A stretch of DNA of 64,000 bases, from NCBI GenBank assembly GCA_032622095.1, contig CP136063.1, positions 271,989,426 to 272,053,425 of the forward strand, given 5' to 3'. Source of the stretch: Siphonodentalium dalli. Taxonomy: Eukaryota > Mollusca > Scaphopoda > Gadilida > Siphonodentaliidae. Position 1 is the first letter of the stretch, and every line of letters starts with the position of its first letter. Shown in pieces: positions 28,343 to 42,087 of this stretch. The notes beneath the pieces are model-generated. The model was not told the origin of the DNA. It worked only from the letters and a program-made list of their open reading frames with translations, and ran no database searches. The position numbers and the translations under genes were made by a program.

Positions 28343-31300
28343 TTGTATGTTACAAATAAAGAACGCTCATTGTTAGTCTATTCCTGGTATGCTACAAATA
28401 AAGAACGCTCATTGTTAGTCTATTCCTGGTGTGTTACAAATAAAGAGCGTTCATTGTTAGTCTATACCTGGTATGATACAAATAAAGAGCGTTCATTTTT
28501 AGTCTACTCATTGTATATTACCAATAAAGAGCGTTCCTTGTTAGATAATTCATGGTATGTTACAAATAAAGAACGCTCATTGTTCGCCTATTCCTGGTAT
28601 GTTACAAATAAAGAGCGTTCATCGTTAGTCTATTCCTGGTATGTTACAAATAAAGAACGCTCATTGTTAGTCTATTCCTGGTATGTTACAAATAAAGAAC
28701 GCTCATTGTTCGTCTATTCCTGGTATGTTACAAATAAAGAGCGTTCATCGTTAGTCTATTCCTGGTATGTTACAAATAAAGAACGCTCATTGTTAGTCTA
28801 TTCCTGGTATGTTACAAACAAAGAGCGTTCATCGTTAGTCTATTCCTGGTATGTTACAAATAAAGAACGCTCATTGTTTGTCTATTCCTGGTATGTTACA
28901 AATAAAGAACACTCATTGTTAGTCTATTCATGGTATGTTACAAATAAAGAGCGTTCATTGCTAGTCTATTACAGGTATGTTACAAATAAAGAACGTTTAT
29001 TGCTAATATTATTCCTGGTATGTTACAAATAAAGAACGCTCATTTTTAGTTTTATTCCTGGTATGTTACAAATAAAGAGCGTTCATTGTTAGTCTATTCC
29101 TGGTATGTTACAAATAAAGAGCGTTTATTGTTTGTCTATTCCTGGTATGTAACCAACAAAGAACGTCCATTGTTAGTCTTATTCCTGGTATGTTACACAT
29201 AAAGAGCGTTCATTGTTAGTATATTCATTGTTTGTTACCAAAAAAGACCGTTCATTGTTAGTCTTAGTCATGGTATGTTACAAATAAAGAGCGTCCCTTG
29301 TTAGTATATTCATGGTATGTTACACATAAAGATCGTTCATTGTTAGTCTTATTCCTGGCATGTTACAAATAAAGAGCGTTCATTGTTAGTCTTACACATT
29401 GTATGTTACAAATAAAGAGCGTTCATTGTTAGTATATTCCTGGTTTGTTACAAATAAATAACGCTCATTGTTATATAGTCTATTCTTGGTATGTTACAAA
29501 TAAAGAGCGTTCATTGTTAATCTTACTCCTGGTATGTTACAAATAAAGAGCGTTCATTGTTAGTCTATTCCTGGTATGTTACAAATAAAGAACGCTCATT
29601 GTTTGTCTATTCCTGGTATGTTACAAATAAAGAACGCTCACCGTTAGTCTATTCCTGGTATGTTATAAATAAAGAGCGTTTATTGTTAGTCTATTCCTCG
29701 TTTGTTATAAATAAAGAGCGTACATTGTTAGTCTATTCCTGATATATTACACTTAAAAAACGCTCATTGTTAGTCTTACTCCTGGTATGTTACAAATAAA
29801 GAGCGTTCATTGTTAGTCTTACTCCTGGTATGTTTCAAATAAAGAATGTTCATTGTTAGTCTATTCCTGGTATGTTACACACAAAGAGCGTTCATTGTCA
29901 GTCTACTCATTGTATATTACCAATAAAGACCGTCCCTTGTTAGTATATTCATGGTATGTTACAAATAAAGATCGTTCATTGTTAGTCTTATTCCTGGTAT
30001 GTTACAAATAAAGAGCGTTCATTGTTAGTCTTACACATTGTATGTTACAAATAAAGAGCGTTCACTGTTAGTCACCTCCTGACAAATAACCAATACTGAG
30101 CGTTCATTGTTAGTCTATTCCTGGTATGTTACCAATAAAGATCATTCATTGTTAGTCTTATTCCTGTGATGTTACAAATAAACAGCGTTAATTGTTAGTC
30201 TATTCTTGGTATGTTACAAATAAAGAGCGTTCATTGTTAGTCTTACTCCTGGTATGTTACAAATAAAGAACACTCATTGTTAGTCTATTCCTGGTATGTT
30301 ATAAATAAAGAGCGTTCCTTGTTAGTATATTCATGGTATGTTACAAATAAAGATCGTGCATTGTTAGTCTTATTCCTGGTATGTTACACATAAAGAGCGT
30401 TCATTGTTAGTCTACTCATTGTATATTACCAATAAAGAGCGTTCCTTGTTAGAAAATTCATGGTATGTTACAAATAAAGATCGTTCATTGTTAGTCTTAT
30501 TCCTGGTATGTTACAAATAAAGAACGCTCATTGTTAGTCTATTCCTGGTATGTTATAAATAAAGAGCGTTCCTTGTTAGTATATTCATGGTATGTTACAA
30601 TTAAAGATCGTGCATTGTTAGTCTTATTCCTGGTATGTTACACATAAAGAGCGTTCATTGTTAGTCTACTCATTGTATATTACCAATAAAGAGCGTTCCT
30701 TGTTAGAAAATTCATGGTATGTTACAAATAAAGATCGTTCATTGTTAGTCTTATTCCTGGTATGTTACAAATAAAGAACGCTCATTGTTAGTCTATTCCT
30801 GGTATGTTACAAATAAAGAGCGTTAATTGTTAGTCTATTCCTGGTATGTAATCAACAAGGAACGTCCATTGTTAGTCTTATTCATGGTATGTTACAAATA
30901 AAGAGCGTTCATTGCTAGTCTTACTCCTGGTATGTGACAAATAAAGAACGCTCATTATTAGTCTTACTCTTGGTAGGTTACATATAAAGAGCGTTGATTG
31001 ATAGTCTATTATTGGTATGTTACATATAAAGAACGCTCATTGTTAGTCTTACTCCTGGTATGTTACAAATAAAGAGTGTTCATTGTTAGTCTTACTCCTG
31101 GTATGTTACAAATAAAGAACGCTCATTGCTAGTCTATTCCTGGTATGTTATAAATAAAGAGCGTTCCTTGTTAGTATATTCATGGTATGTTACAAATAAA
31201 GATCGTGCATTGTTAGTCTTATTCCTGGTATGTTACACATAAAGAGCGTTCATTGTTAGTCTACTCATTGTATATTACCAATAAAGAGCGTTCCTTGTTA

Positions 31301-31820
31301 GAAAATTCATGGTATGTTACAAATAAAGATCGTTCATTGTTAGTCTTATTCCTGGTATGTTACAAATAAAGAACGCTCATTGTTAGTCTATTCCTGGTAT
31401 GTTACAAATAAAGAGCGTTAATTGTTAGTCTATTCCTGGTATGTAACCAACAAGGAACGTCCATTGTTAGTCTTACTCCTGGTATGTTACAAATAAAGAA
31501 CGCTCATTATTAGTCTTACTCTTGGTATGTTACATATAAAGAGCGTTGATTGATAGTCTATTATTGGTATGTTACATATAAAGAACGCTCATTGTTAGTC
31601 TTACTCCTGGTATGTTACAAATAAAGAGTGTTCATTGTTAGTCTTACTCCTGGTATGTTACAAATAAAGAACGCTCATTGCTAGTCTATTCCTGGTATGT
31701 TACAAATAAAAAGCGTTCATTGTTAGTCTTATTCCTGGTATGTTACAAATAAATAACGCTCATTGTTAGTCTATTCCTGGTATGTTACAAATAAAGAGCG
31801 TTCATTGTTAGTCTTATTCC
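28343..31820 (+). repeat. HOR B, copy 3 (3478 bp, divergent)
   Basis: Same plan as B1 and B2, but the large island (28343-29032) is intact and lacks the Cys and tag changes. The accctcaccg variant is aacgctcaccg here. The last ~0.8 kb is joined differently: after the A-start motif near 31006 it keeps about 135 more bases of A before jumping near 31140. The length, one base longer than B1 and B2, is therefore partly a coincidence. Private changes include ataatatt near 29007 and aaaaaagacc near 29240. Confidence 0.85.
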
Positions 31821-33487
31821 TTGTATGTTACAAATAAAGAACGCTCATTGTTAGTCTATTCCTGGTATGCTACAAATAAAGAACGCTCATTGTTAGTCTA
31901 TTCCTGGTGTGTTACAAATAAAGAGCGTTCATTGTTAGTCTATACCTGGTATGATACAAATAAAGAGCGTTCATTTTTAGTCTACTCATTGTATATTACC
32001 AATAAAGAGCGTTCCTTGTTAGATAATTCATGGTATGTTACAAATAAAGAACGCTCATTGTTCGCCTATTCCTGGTATGTTACAAATAAAGAGCGTTCAT
32101 CGTTAGTCTATTCCTGGTATGTTACAAATAAAGAACGCTCATTGTTAGTCTATTCCTGGTATGTTACAAATAAAGAACGCTCATTGTTCGTCTATTCCTG
32201 GTATGTTACAAATAAAGAGCGTTCATCGTTAGTCTATTCCTGGTATGTTACAAATAAAGAACGCTCATTGTTAGTCTATTCCTGGTATGTTACAAACAAA
32301 GAGCGTTCATCGTTAGTCTATTCCTGGTATGTTACAAATAAAGAACGCTCATTGTTTGTCTATTCCTGGTATGTTACAAATAAAGAACACTCATTGTTAG
32401 TCTATTCATGGTATGTTACAAATAAAGAGCGTTCATTGCTAGTCTATTACAGGTATGTTACAAATAAAGAACGTTTATTGCTAATCTTATTCCTGGTATG
32501 TTACAAATAAAGAACGCTCATTTTTAGTTTTATTCCTGGTATGTTACAAATAAAGAGCGTTCATTGTTAGTCTATTCCTGGTATGTTACAAATAAAGAGC
32601 GTTTATTGTTTGTCTATTCCTGGTATGTAACCAACAAAGAACGTCCATTGTTAGTCTTATTCCTGGTATGTTACACATAAAGAGCGTTCATTGTTAGTAT
32701 ATTCATTGTTTGTTACCAATAAAGACCGTTCATTGTTAGTCTTAGTCATGGTATGTTACAAATAAAGAGCGTCCCTTGTTAGTATATTCATGGTATGTTA
32801 CACATAAAGATCGTTCATTGTTAGTCTTATTCCTGGCATGTTACAAATAAAGAGCGTTCATTGTTAGTCTTACACATTGTATGTTACAAATAAAGAGCGT
32901 TCATTGTTAGTATATTCCTGGTTTGTTACAAATAAATAACGCTCATTGTTATATAGTCTATTCTTGGTATGTTACAAATAAAGAGCGTTCATTGTTAGTC
33001 TTACTCCTGGTATGTTACAAATAAAGAACGCTCATTGTTAGTCTATTCCTGGTATGTTATAAATAAAGAGCGTTCCTTGTTAGTATATTCATGGTATGTT
33101 ACAATTAAAGATCGTGCATTGTTAGTCTTATTCCTGGTATGTTACACATAAAGAGCGTTCATTGTTAGTCTACTCATTGTATATTACCAATAAAGAGCGT
33201 TCCTTGTTAGAAAATTCATGGTATGTTACAAATAAAGATCGTTCATTGTTAGTCTTATTCCTGGTATGTTACAAATAAAGAACGCTCATTGTTAGTCTAT
33301 TCCTGGTATGTTACACATAAAGAGCGTTAATTGTTAGTATATTCCTGGTATGTAACCAACAAGGAACGTCCATTGTTAGTCTTATTCATGGTATGTTACA
33401 AATAAAGAGCGTTCATTGCTAGTCTTACTCCTGGTATGTGACAAATAAAGAACGCTCATTATTAGTCTTACTCTTGGTAGGTTACAT
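31821..33487 (+). repeat. HOR A, distal part (positions 1767-3433)
   Basis: It matches A 1767-3433 exactly in phase (1667 bp) and restores A organisation after the B block. The large 42-bp island is at 31821-32510. Confidence 0.92.
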
Positions 33488-36400
33488 ATAAAGAACGTTG
33501 ATTGATAGTCTATTATTGGTATGTTACATATAAAGAACGCTCATTGTTAGTCTTACTCCTGGTATGTTACAAATAAAGAGTGTTCATTGTTAGTCTTACT
33601 CCTGGTATGTTACAAATAAAGAGAGTTCATGGTTAGTCTATTCCTGGTATGTTACAAATAAAGAACCCTCTTTGTTAGTCTATTCCTGGATTGTAACCAA
33701 CAAAGAACGTCCATTGTTAGTCTTATTCATGGTATGTTACAAATAAAGAACGCTCATTGTTAGTCTATTCCTGGTATGTTACAAATAAAGAGCGTTCATC
33801 GTTAGTCTATTCCTGGTATGTTACAAATAAAGAACGCTCATTGTTAGTCTATTCCTGGTATGTTACAAATAAAGAGCGTTCATCGTTAGTCTATTCCTGG
33901 TATGTTACAAATAAAGAACTCTCATTGTTTGTCTATTCCTGGTATGTTACAAATAAAGAACGCTCATCGTTAGTCTATTCCTGGTATGTTATAAATAAAG
34001 AGCGTTTATTGTTAGTCTATTCCTCGTTTGTTATAAATAAAGAGCGTTCATTGTTAGTCTATTCCTGATATATTACACATAAAGAACGCTCATTGTTAGT
34101 CTTACTCCTGGTATGTTACAAATAAAGAATGTTCATTGTTAGTCTATTCCAGGTGTGTTACACATAAAGAGCGTTCATTGTCAGTCTACTCATTGTATAT
34201 TACCAATAAGAGCGTCCCTTGTTAGTATATTCATGGTATGTTACAAATAAAGATCGTTCATTGTTAGTCTTATTCCTGGTATGTTTCAAATAAAGAGCGT
34301 TCATTGTTAGTCTTACACATTGTATGTTACAAATAAAGAGCGTTCACTGTTAGTCACTTCCTGACAAATAACCAATACTGAGCGTTCATTGTTAGTCTAT
34401 TCCTGGTATGTTACCAATAAAGATCATTCATTGTTAGTCTTATTCCTGTGATGTTACAAATAAAGAGCGTTAATTGTTAGTCTATTCTTGGTATGTTACA
34501 AATATAGAGCGTTCATTGTTAGTCTTACTCCTGGTATGTTACAAATAAAGAACGCTCATTGTTAGTCTATTCCTGGTATGTTATAAATAAAGAGCGTTCC
34601 TTGTTAGTATATTCATGGTATGTTACAAATAAAGATCGTGCATTGTTAGTCTTATTCCTGGTATGTTACACATAAAGAGCGTTCATTGTTAGTCTACTCA
34701 TTGTATATTACCAATAAAGAGCGTTCCTTGTTAGAAAATTCATGGTATGTTACAAATAAAGATCGTTCATTGTTAGTCTTATTCCTGGTATGTTACAAAT
34801 AAAGAACGCTCATTGTTAGTCTATTCCTGGTATGTTACAAATAAAGAGCGTTAATTGTTAGTCTATTCCTGGTATGTAACCAACAAGGAACGTCCATTGT
34901 TAGTCTTACTCCTGGTATGTTACAAATAAAGAACGCTCATTATTAGTCTTACTCTTGGTATGTTACATATAAAGAGCGTTGATTGATAGTCTATTATTGG
35001 TATGTTACATATAAAGAACGCTCATTGTTAGTCTTACTCCTGGTATGTTACAAATAAAGAGTGTTCATTGTTAGTCTTACTCCTGGTATGTTACAAATAA
35101 AGAACGCTCATTGCTAGTCTATTCCTGGTATGTTACAAATAAAAAGCGTTCATTGTTAGTCTTATTCCTGGTATGTTACAAATAAATAACGCTCATTGTT
35201 AGTCTATTCCTGGTATGTTACAAATAAAGAGCGTTCATTGTTAGTCTTATTCCTTGTATGTTACAAATAAAGAACGCTCATTGTTAGTCTATTCCTGGTA
35301 TGCTACAAATAAAGAACGCTCATTGTTAGTCTATTCCTGGTGTGTTACAAATAAAGAGCGTTCATTGTTAGTCTATACCTGGTATGATACAAATAAAGAG
35401 CGTTCATTTTTAGTCTACTCATTGTATATTACCAATAAAGAGCGTTCCTTGTTAGATAATTCATGGTATGTTACAAATAAAGAACGCTCATTGTTCGCCT
35501 ATTCCTGGTATGTTACAAATAAAGAGCGTTCATCGTTAGTCTATTCCTGGTATGTTACAAATAAAGAACGCTCATTGTTAGTCTATTCCTGGTATGTTAC
35601 AAATAAAGAACGCTCATTGTTCGTCTATTCCTGGTATGTTACAAATAAAGAGCGTTCATCGTTAGTCTATTCCTGGTATGTTACAAATAAAGAACGCTCA
35701 TTGTTAGTCTATTCCTGGTATGTTACAAACAAAGAGCGTTCATCGTTAGTCTATTCCTGGTATGTTACAAATAAAGAACGCTCATTGTTTGTCTATTCCT
35801 GGTATGTTACAAATAAAGAACACTCATTGTTAGTCTATTCATGGTATGTTACAAATAAAGAGCGTTCATTGCTAGTCTATTACAGGTATGTTACAAATAA
35901 AGAACGTTTATTGCTAATCTTATTCCTGGTATGTTACAAATAAAGAACGCTCATTTTTAGTTTTATTCCTGGTATGTTACAAATAAAGAGCGTTCATTGT
36001 TAGTCTATTCCTGGTATGTTACAAATAAAGAGCGTTTATTGTTTGTCTATTCCTGGTATGTAACCAACAAAGAACGTCCATTGTTAGTCTTATTCCTGGT
36101 ATGTTACACATAAAGAGCGTTCATTGTTAGTATATTCATTGTTTGTTACCAATAAAGACCGTTCATTGTTAGTCTTAGTCATGGTATGTTACAAATAAAG
36201 AGCGTCCCTTGTTAGTATATTCATGGTATGTTACACATAAAGATCGTTCATTGTTAGTCTTATTCCTGGCATGTTACAAATAAAGAGCGTTCATTGTTAG
36301 TCTTACACATTGTATGTTACAAATAAAGAGCGTTCATTGTTAGTATATTCCTGGTTTGTTACAAATAAATAACGCTCATTGTTATATAGTCTATTCTTGG

Positions 36401-36920
36401 TATGTTACAAATAAAGAGCGTTCATTGTTAGTCTTACTCCTGGTATGTTACAAATAAAGAACGCTCATTGTTAGTCTATTCCTGGTATGTTATAAATAAA
36501 GAGCGTTCCTTGTTAGTATATTCATGGTATGTTACAATTAAAGATCGTGCATTGTTAGTCTTATTCCTGGTATGTTACACATAAAGAGCGTTCATTGTTA
36601 GTCTACTCATTGTATATTACCAATAAAGAGCGTTCCTTGTTAGAAAATTCATGGTATGTTACAAATAAAGATCGTTCATTGTTAGTCTTATTCCTGGTAT
36701 GTTACAAATAAAGAACGCTCATTGTTAGTCTATTCCTGGTATGTTACACATAAAGAGCGTTAATTGTTAGTATATTCCTGGTATGTAACCAACAAGGAAC
36801 GTCCATTGTTAGTCTTATTCATGGTATGTTACAAATAAAGAGCGTTCATTGCTAGTCTTACTCCTGGTATGTGACAAATAAAGAACGCTCATTATTAGTC
36901 TTACTCTTGGTAGGTTACAT
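33488..36920 (+). repeat. HOR A, full copy (3433 bp)
   Basis: Full A unit with islands at 33757-34068 and 35254-35943. Private changes include aagaacgttg near 33492 and aatatagagcg near 34502. Confidence 0.94.
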
Positions 36921-38654
36921 ATAAAGAGCGTTGATTGATAGTCTATTATTGGTATGTTACATATAAAGAACGCTCATTGTTAGTCTTACTCCTGGTATGT
37001 TACAAATAAAGAGTGTTCATTGTTATTCTTACTCCTGGTATGTTACAAATAAAGAACGCTCATTGCTAGTCTATTCCTGGTATGTTACAAATAAAGAGCG
37101 TTCATTGTTAGTCTTATTCCTGGTATGTTACAAATAAATAACGCTCATTGTTATTCTATTCCTGGTGTGTTACAAATAAAGAGCGTTCATTGTTAGTCTA
37201 TACCGGATATGATACAAATAAAGAGCGTTCATTGTTAGTCTACTCATTGTATATTACCAATAAAGAGCGTTCCTTGTTAGAAAATTCATGGTATGTTACA
37301 AATAAAGAACGCTCATTGTTCGTCTATTCCTGGTATGTTACAAATAAAGAGCGTTCATCGTTAGTCTATTCCTGGTATGTTACAAATAAAGAACGCTCAT
37401 TGTTAGTCTATTCCTGGTATGTTACAAATAAAGAACGCTCATTGTTCGTCTATTCCTGGTATGTTACAAATAAAGAGAGTTCATCGTTAGTCTATTCCTG
37501 GTATGTTACAAATAAAGAACGCTCATTGTTAGTCTATTCCTGGTATGTTACAAATAAAGAGCGTTCATCGTTAGTCTATTCCTGGTATGTTACAAATAAA
37601 GAACGCTCATTAATTGTCTATTCCTGGTATGTTACAAATAAAGAACACTCATTGTTAGTCTATTCCTGGTATGTTATAAATAAAGAGCGTTCATTGTTAG
37701 TCTATTCATGATATATTACACATAAAGAACGCTCATTGTTAGTCTTACTCCTGGTATGTTACAAATAAAGAACGCTCATTGTTAGTCTTACTCCTGGTAT
37801 GTTACAAATAAAGAGCGTTCATTGTTAGTCTTACTCCTGGTATGTTACAAATAAAGAGAGTTCATTGTTAGTCTATTCCTGGTATGTTACAAATAAAGAA
37901 CCCTCATTGTTAGTCTATTCCTGGATTGTAACCAACAAAGAACGTCCATTGTTAGTCTTATTCATGGTATGTTACAAATAAAGAACGCTCATTGTTAGTC
38001 TATTCCTGGTATGTTACAAATAAAGAGAGTTCATCGTTAGTCTATTCCTGGTATGTTACAAATAAAGAACGCTCATTGATAGTCTATTCCTGGTATGTTA
38101 CAAATAAAGAGCGTTCATTGTTAGTCTATTCCTGGTATGTTACAAATAAAGAACGCTCATTGTTTGTCTATTCCTGGTATGTTACAAATAAAGAACGCTC
38201 ACCGTTAGTCTATTCCTGGTATGTTATAAATAAAGAGCGTTTATTGTTAGTCTATTCCTCGTTTGTTATAAATAAAGAGCGTACATGGTTAGTCTATTCC
38301 TGATATATTACACATAAAGAACGCTCATTGTTAGTCTTACTCCTGGTATGTTACAAATAAAGAGCGTTTATTGTTAGTCTTACTCCTGGTATGTTTCAAA
38401 TAAAGAATGTTCATTGTTAGTCTATTCCTGGTATGTTACACACAAAGAGCGTTCATTGTCAGTCTACTCATTGTATATTACCAATAAAGACCGTCCCTTG
38501 TTAGTATATTCATGGTATGTTACAAATAAAGATCGTTCATTGTTAGTCTTATTCCTGGTATGTTACAAATAAAGAGCGTTCATTGCTAGTCTTACTCCTG
38601 GTATGTGACAAATAAAGAACGCTCATTATTAGTCTTACTCTTGGTAGGTTACAT
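36921..38654 (+). repeat. Segment C, copy 1 (1734 bp)
   Basis: A segment inserted between two A units, built from A-like parts but with its own subtypes: ataccggatatgatac near 37200, island 37148-37711 (187 codons, ending in a tga made by tgg to tga at 37709-37711), and island 37992-38303 with gattgtc or gatagtc variants and cgctcaccg. With the preceding A unit it forms a 5167-bp repeat that occurs again immediately downstream. Confidence 0.88.
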
Positions 38655-41600
38655 ATAAAGAGCGTTGATTGATAGTCTATTATTGGTATGTTACATATAA
38701 AGAACGCTCATTGTTAGTCTTACTCCTGGTATGTTACAAATAAAGAGTGTTCATTGTTAGTCTTACTCCTGGTATGTTATAAATAAAGAGAGTTCATTGT
38801 TAGTCTATTCCTGGTATGTTACAAATAAAGAACCCTCTTTGTTAGTCTATTCCTGGATTGTAACCAACAAAGAACGTCCATTGTTAGTCTTATTCATGGT
38901 ATGTTACAAATAAAGAACGCTCATTGTTAGTCTATTCCTGGTATGTTACAAATAAAGAGCGTTCATCGTTAGTCTATTCCTGGTATGTTACAAATAAAGA
39001 ACGCTCATTGTTAGTCTATTCCTGGTATGTTACAAATAAAGAGCGTTCATCGTTAGTCTATTCCTGGTATGTTACAAATAAAGAACTCTCATTGTTTGTC
39101 TATTCCTGGTATGTTACAAATAAAGAACGCTCATCGTTAGTCTATTCCTGGTATGTTATAAATAAAGAGCGTTTATTGTTAGTCTATTCCTCGTTTGTTA
39201 TAAATAAAGAGCGTTCATTGTTAGTCTATTCCTGATATATTACACATAAAGAACGCTCATTGTTAGTCTTACTCCTGGTATGTTACAAATAAAGAATGTT
39301 CATTGTTAGTCTATTCCAGGTGTGTTACACATAAAGAGCGTTCATTGTCAGTCTACTCATTGTATATTACCAATAAGAGCGTCCCTTGTTAGTATATTCA
39401 TGGTATGTTCCATATAAAGATCGTTCATTGTTAGTCTTATTCCTGGTATGTTTCAAATAAAGAGCGTTCATTGTTAGTCTTACACATTGTATGTTACAAA
39501 TAAAGAGCGTTCACTGTTAGTCACTTCCTGACAAATAACCAATACTGAGCGTTCATTGTTAGTCTATTCCTGGTATGTTACCAATAAAGATCATTCATTG
39601 TTAGTCTTATTCCTGTGATGTTACAAATAAAGAGCGTTAATTGTTAGTCTATTCTTGGTATGTTACAAATAAAGAGCGTTCATTGTTAGTCTTACTCCTG
39701 GTATGTTACAAATAAAGAACGCTCATTGTTAGTCTATTCCTGGTATGTTATAAATAAAGAGCGTTCCTTGTTAGTATATTCATGGTATGTTACAAATAAA
39801 GATCGTGCATTGTTAGTCTTATTCCTGGTATGTTACACATAAAGAGCGTTCATTGTTAGTCTACTCATTGTATATTACCAATAAAGAGCGTTCCTTGTTA
39901 GAAAATTCATGGTATGTTACAAATAAAGATCGTTCATTGTTAGTCTTATTCCTGGTATGTTACAAATAAAGAACGCTCATTGTTAGTCTATTCCTGGTAT
40001 GTTACAAATAAAGAGCGTTAATTGTTAGTCTATTCCTGGTATGTAACCAACAAGGAACGTCCATTGCTAGTCTTACTCCTGGTATGTTACAAATAAAGAA
40101 CGCTCATTATTAGTCTTACTCTTGGTATGTTACATATAAAGAGCGTTGATTGATAGTCTATTATTGGTATGTTACATATAAAGAACGCTCATTGTTAGTC
40201 TTACTCCTGGTATGTTACAAATAAAGAGTGTTCATTGTTAGTCTTACTCCTGGTATGTTACAAATAAAGAACGCTCATTGCTAGTCTATTCCTGGTATGT
40301 TACAAATAAAAAGCGTTCATTGTTAGTCTTATTCCTGGTATGTTACAAATAAATAACGCTCATTGTTAGTCTATTCCTGGTATGTTACAAATAAAGAGCG
40401 TTCATTGTTAGTCTTATTCCTTGTATGTTACAAATAAAGAACGCTCATTGTTAGTCTATTCCTGGTATGCTACAAATAAAGAACGCTCATTGTTAGTCTA
40501 TTACTGGTGTGTTACAAATAAAGAGCGTTCATTGTTAGTCTATACCTGGTATGATACAAATAAAGAGCGTTCATTTTTAGTCTACTCATTGTATATTACC
40601 AATAAAGAGCGTTCCTTGTTAGATAATTCATGGTATGTTACAAATAAAGAACGCTCATTGTTCGCCTATTCCTGGTATGTTACAAATAAAGAGCGTTCAT
40701 CGTTAGTCTATTCCTGGTATGTTACAAATAAAGAACGCTCATTGTTAGTCTATTCCTGGTATGTTACAAATAAAGAACGCTCATTGTTCGTCTATTCCTG
40801 GTATGTTACAAATAAAGAGCGTTCATCGTTAGTCTATTCCTGGTATGTTACAAATAAAGAACGCTCATTGTTAGTCTATTCCTGGTATGTTACAAACAAA
40901 GAGCGTTCATCGTTAGTCTATTCCTGGTATGTTACAAATAAAGAACGCTCATTGTTTGTCTATTCCTGGTATGTTACAAATAAAGAACACTCATTGTTAG
41001 TCTATTCATGGTATGTTACAAATAAAGAGCGTTCATTGCTAGTCTATTACAGGTATGTTACAAATAAAGAACGTTTATTGCTAATCTTATTCCTGGTATG
41101 TTACAAATAAAGAACGCTCATTTTTAGTTTTATTCCTGGTATGTTACAAATAAAGAGCGTTCATTGTTAGTCTATTCCTGGTATGTTACAAATAAAGAGC
41201 GTTTATTGTTTGTCTATTCCTGGTATGTAACCAACAAAGAACGTCCATTGTTAGTCTTATTCCTGGTATGTTACACATAAAGAGCGTTCATTGTTAGTAT
41301 ATTCATTGTTTGTTACCAATAAAGACCGTTCATTGTTAGTCTTAGTCATGGTATGTTACAAATAAAGAGCGTCCCTTGTTAGTATATTCATGGTATGTTA
41401 CACATAAAGATCGTTCATTGTTAGTCTTATTCCTGGCATGTTACAAATAAAGAGCGTTCATTGTTAGTCTTACACATTGTATGTTACAAATAAAGAGCGT
41501 TCATTGTTAGTATATTCCTGGTTTGTTACAAATAAATAACGCTCATTGTTATATAGTCTATTCTTGGTATGTTACAAATAAAGAGCGTTCATTGTTAGTC

Positions 41601-42087
41601 TTACTCCTGGTATGTTACAAATAAAGAACGCTCATTGTTAGTCTATTCCTGGTATGTTATAAATAAAGAGCGTTCCTTGTTAGTATATTCATGGTATGTT
41701 ACAATTAAAGATCGTGCATTGTTAGTCTTATTCCTGGTATGTTACACATAAAGAGCGTTCATTGTTAGTCTACTCATTGTATATTACCAATAAAGAGCGT
41801 TCCTTGTTAGAAAATTCATGGTATGTTACAAATAAAGATCGTTCATTGTTAGTCTTATTCCTGGTATGTTACAAATAAAGAACGCTCATTGTTAGTCTAT
41901 TCCTGGTATGTTACACATAAAGAGCGTTAATTGTTAGTATATTCCTGGTATGTAACCAACAAGGAACGTCCATTGTTAGTCTTATTCATGGTATGTTACA
42001 AATAAAGAGCGTTCATTGCTAGTCTTACTCCTGGTATGTGACAAATAAAGAACGCTCATTATTAGTCTTACTCTTGGTAGGTTACAT
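38655..42087 (+). repeat. HOR A, full copy following segment C (3433 bp)
   Basis: Full A unit with islands at 38924-39235 and 40421-41110, at an offset of 5167 from the copy at 33488. A private tattactgg (Ser to Tyr) occurs near 40501. Confidence 0.94.
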
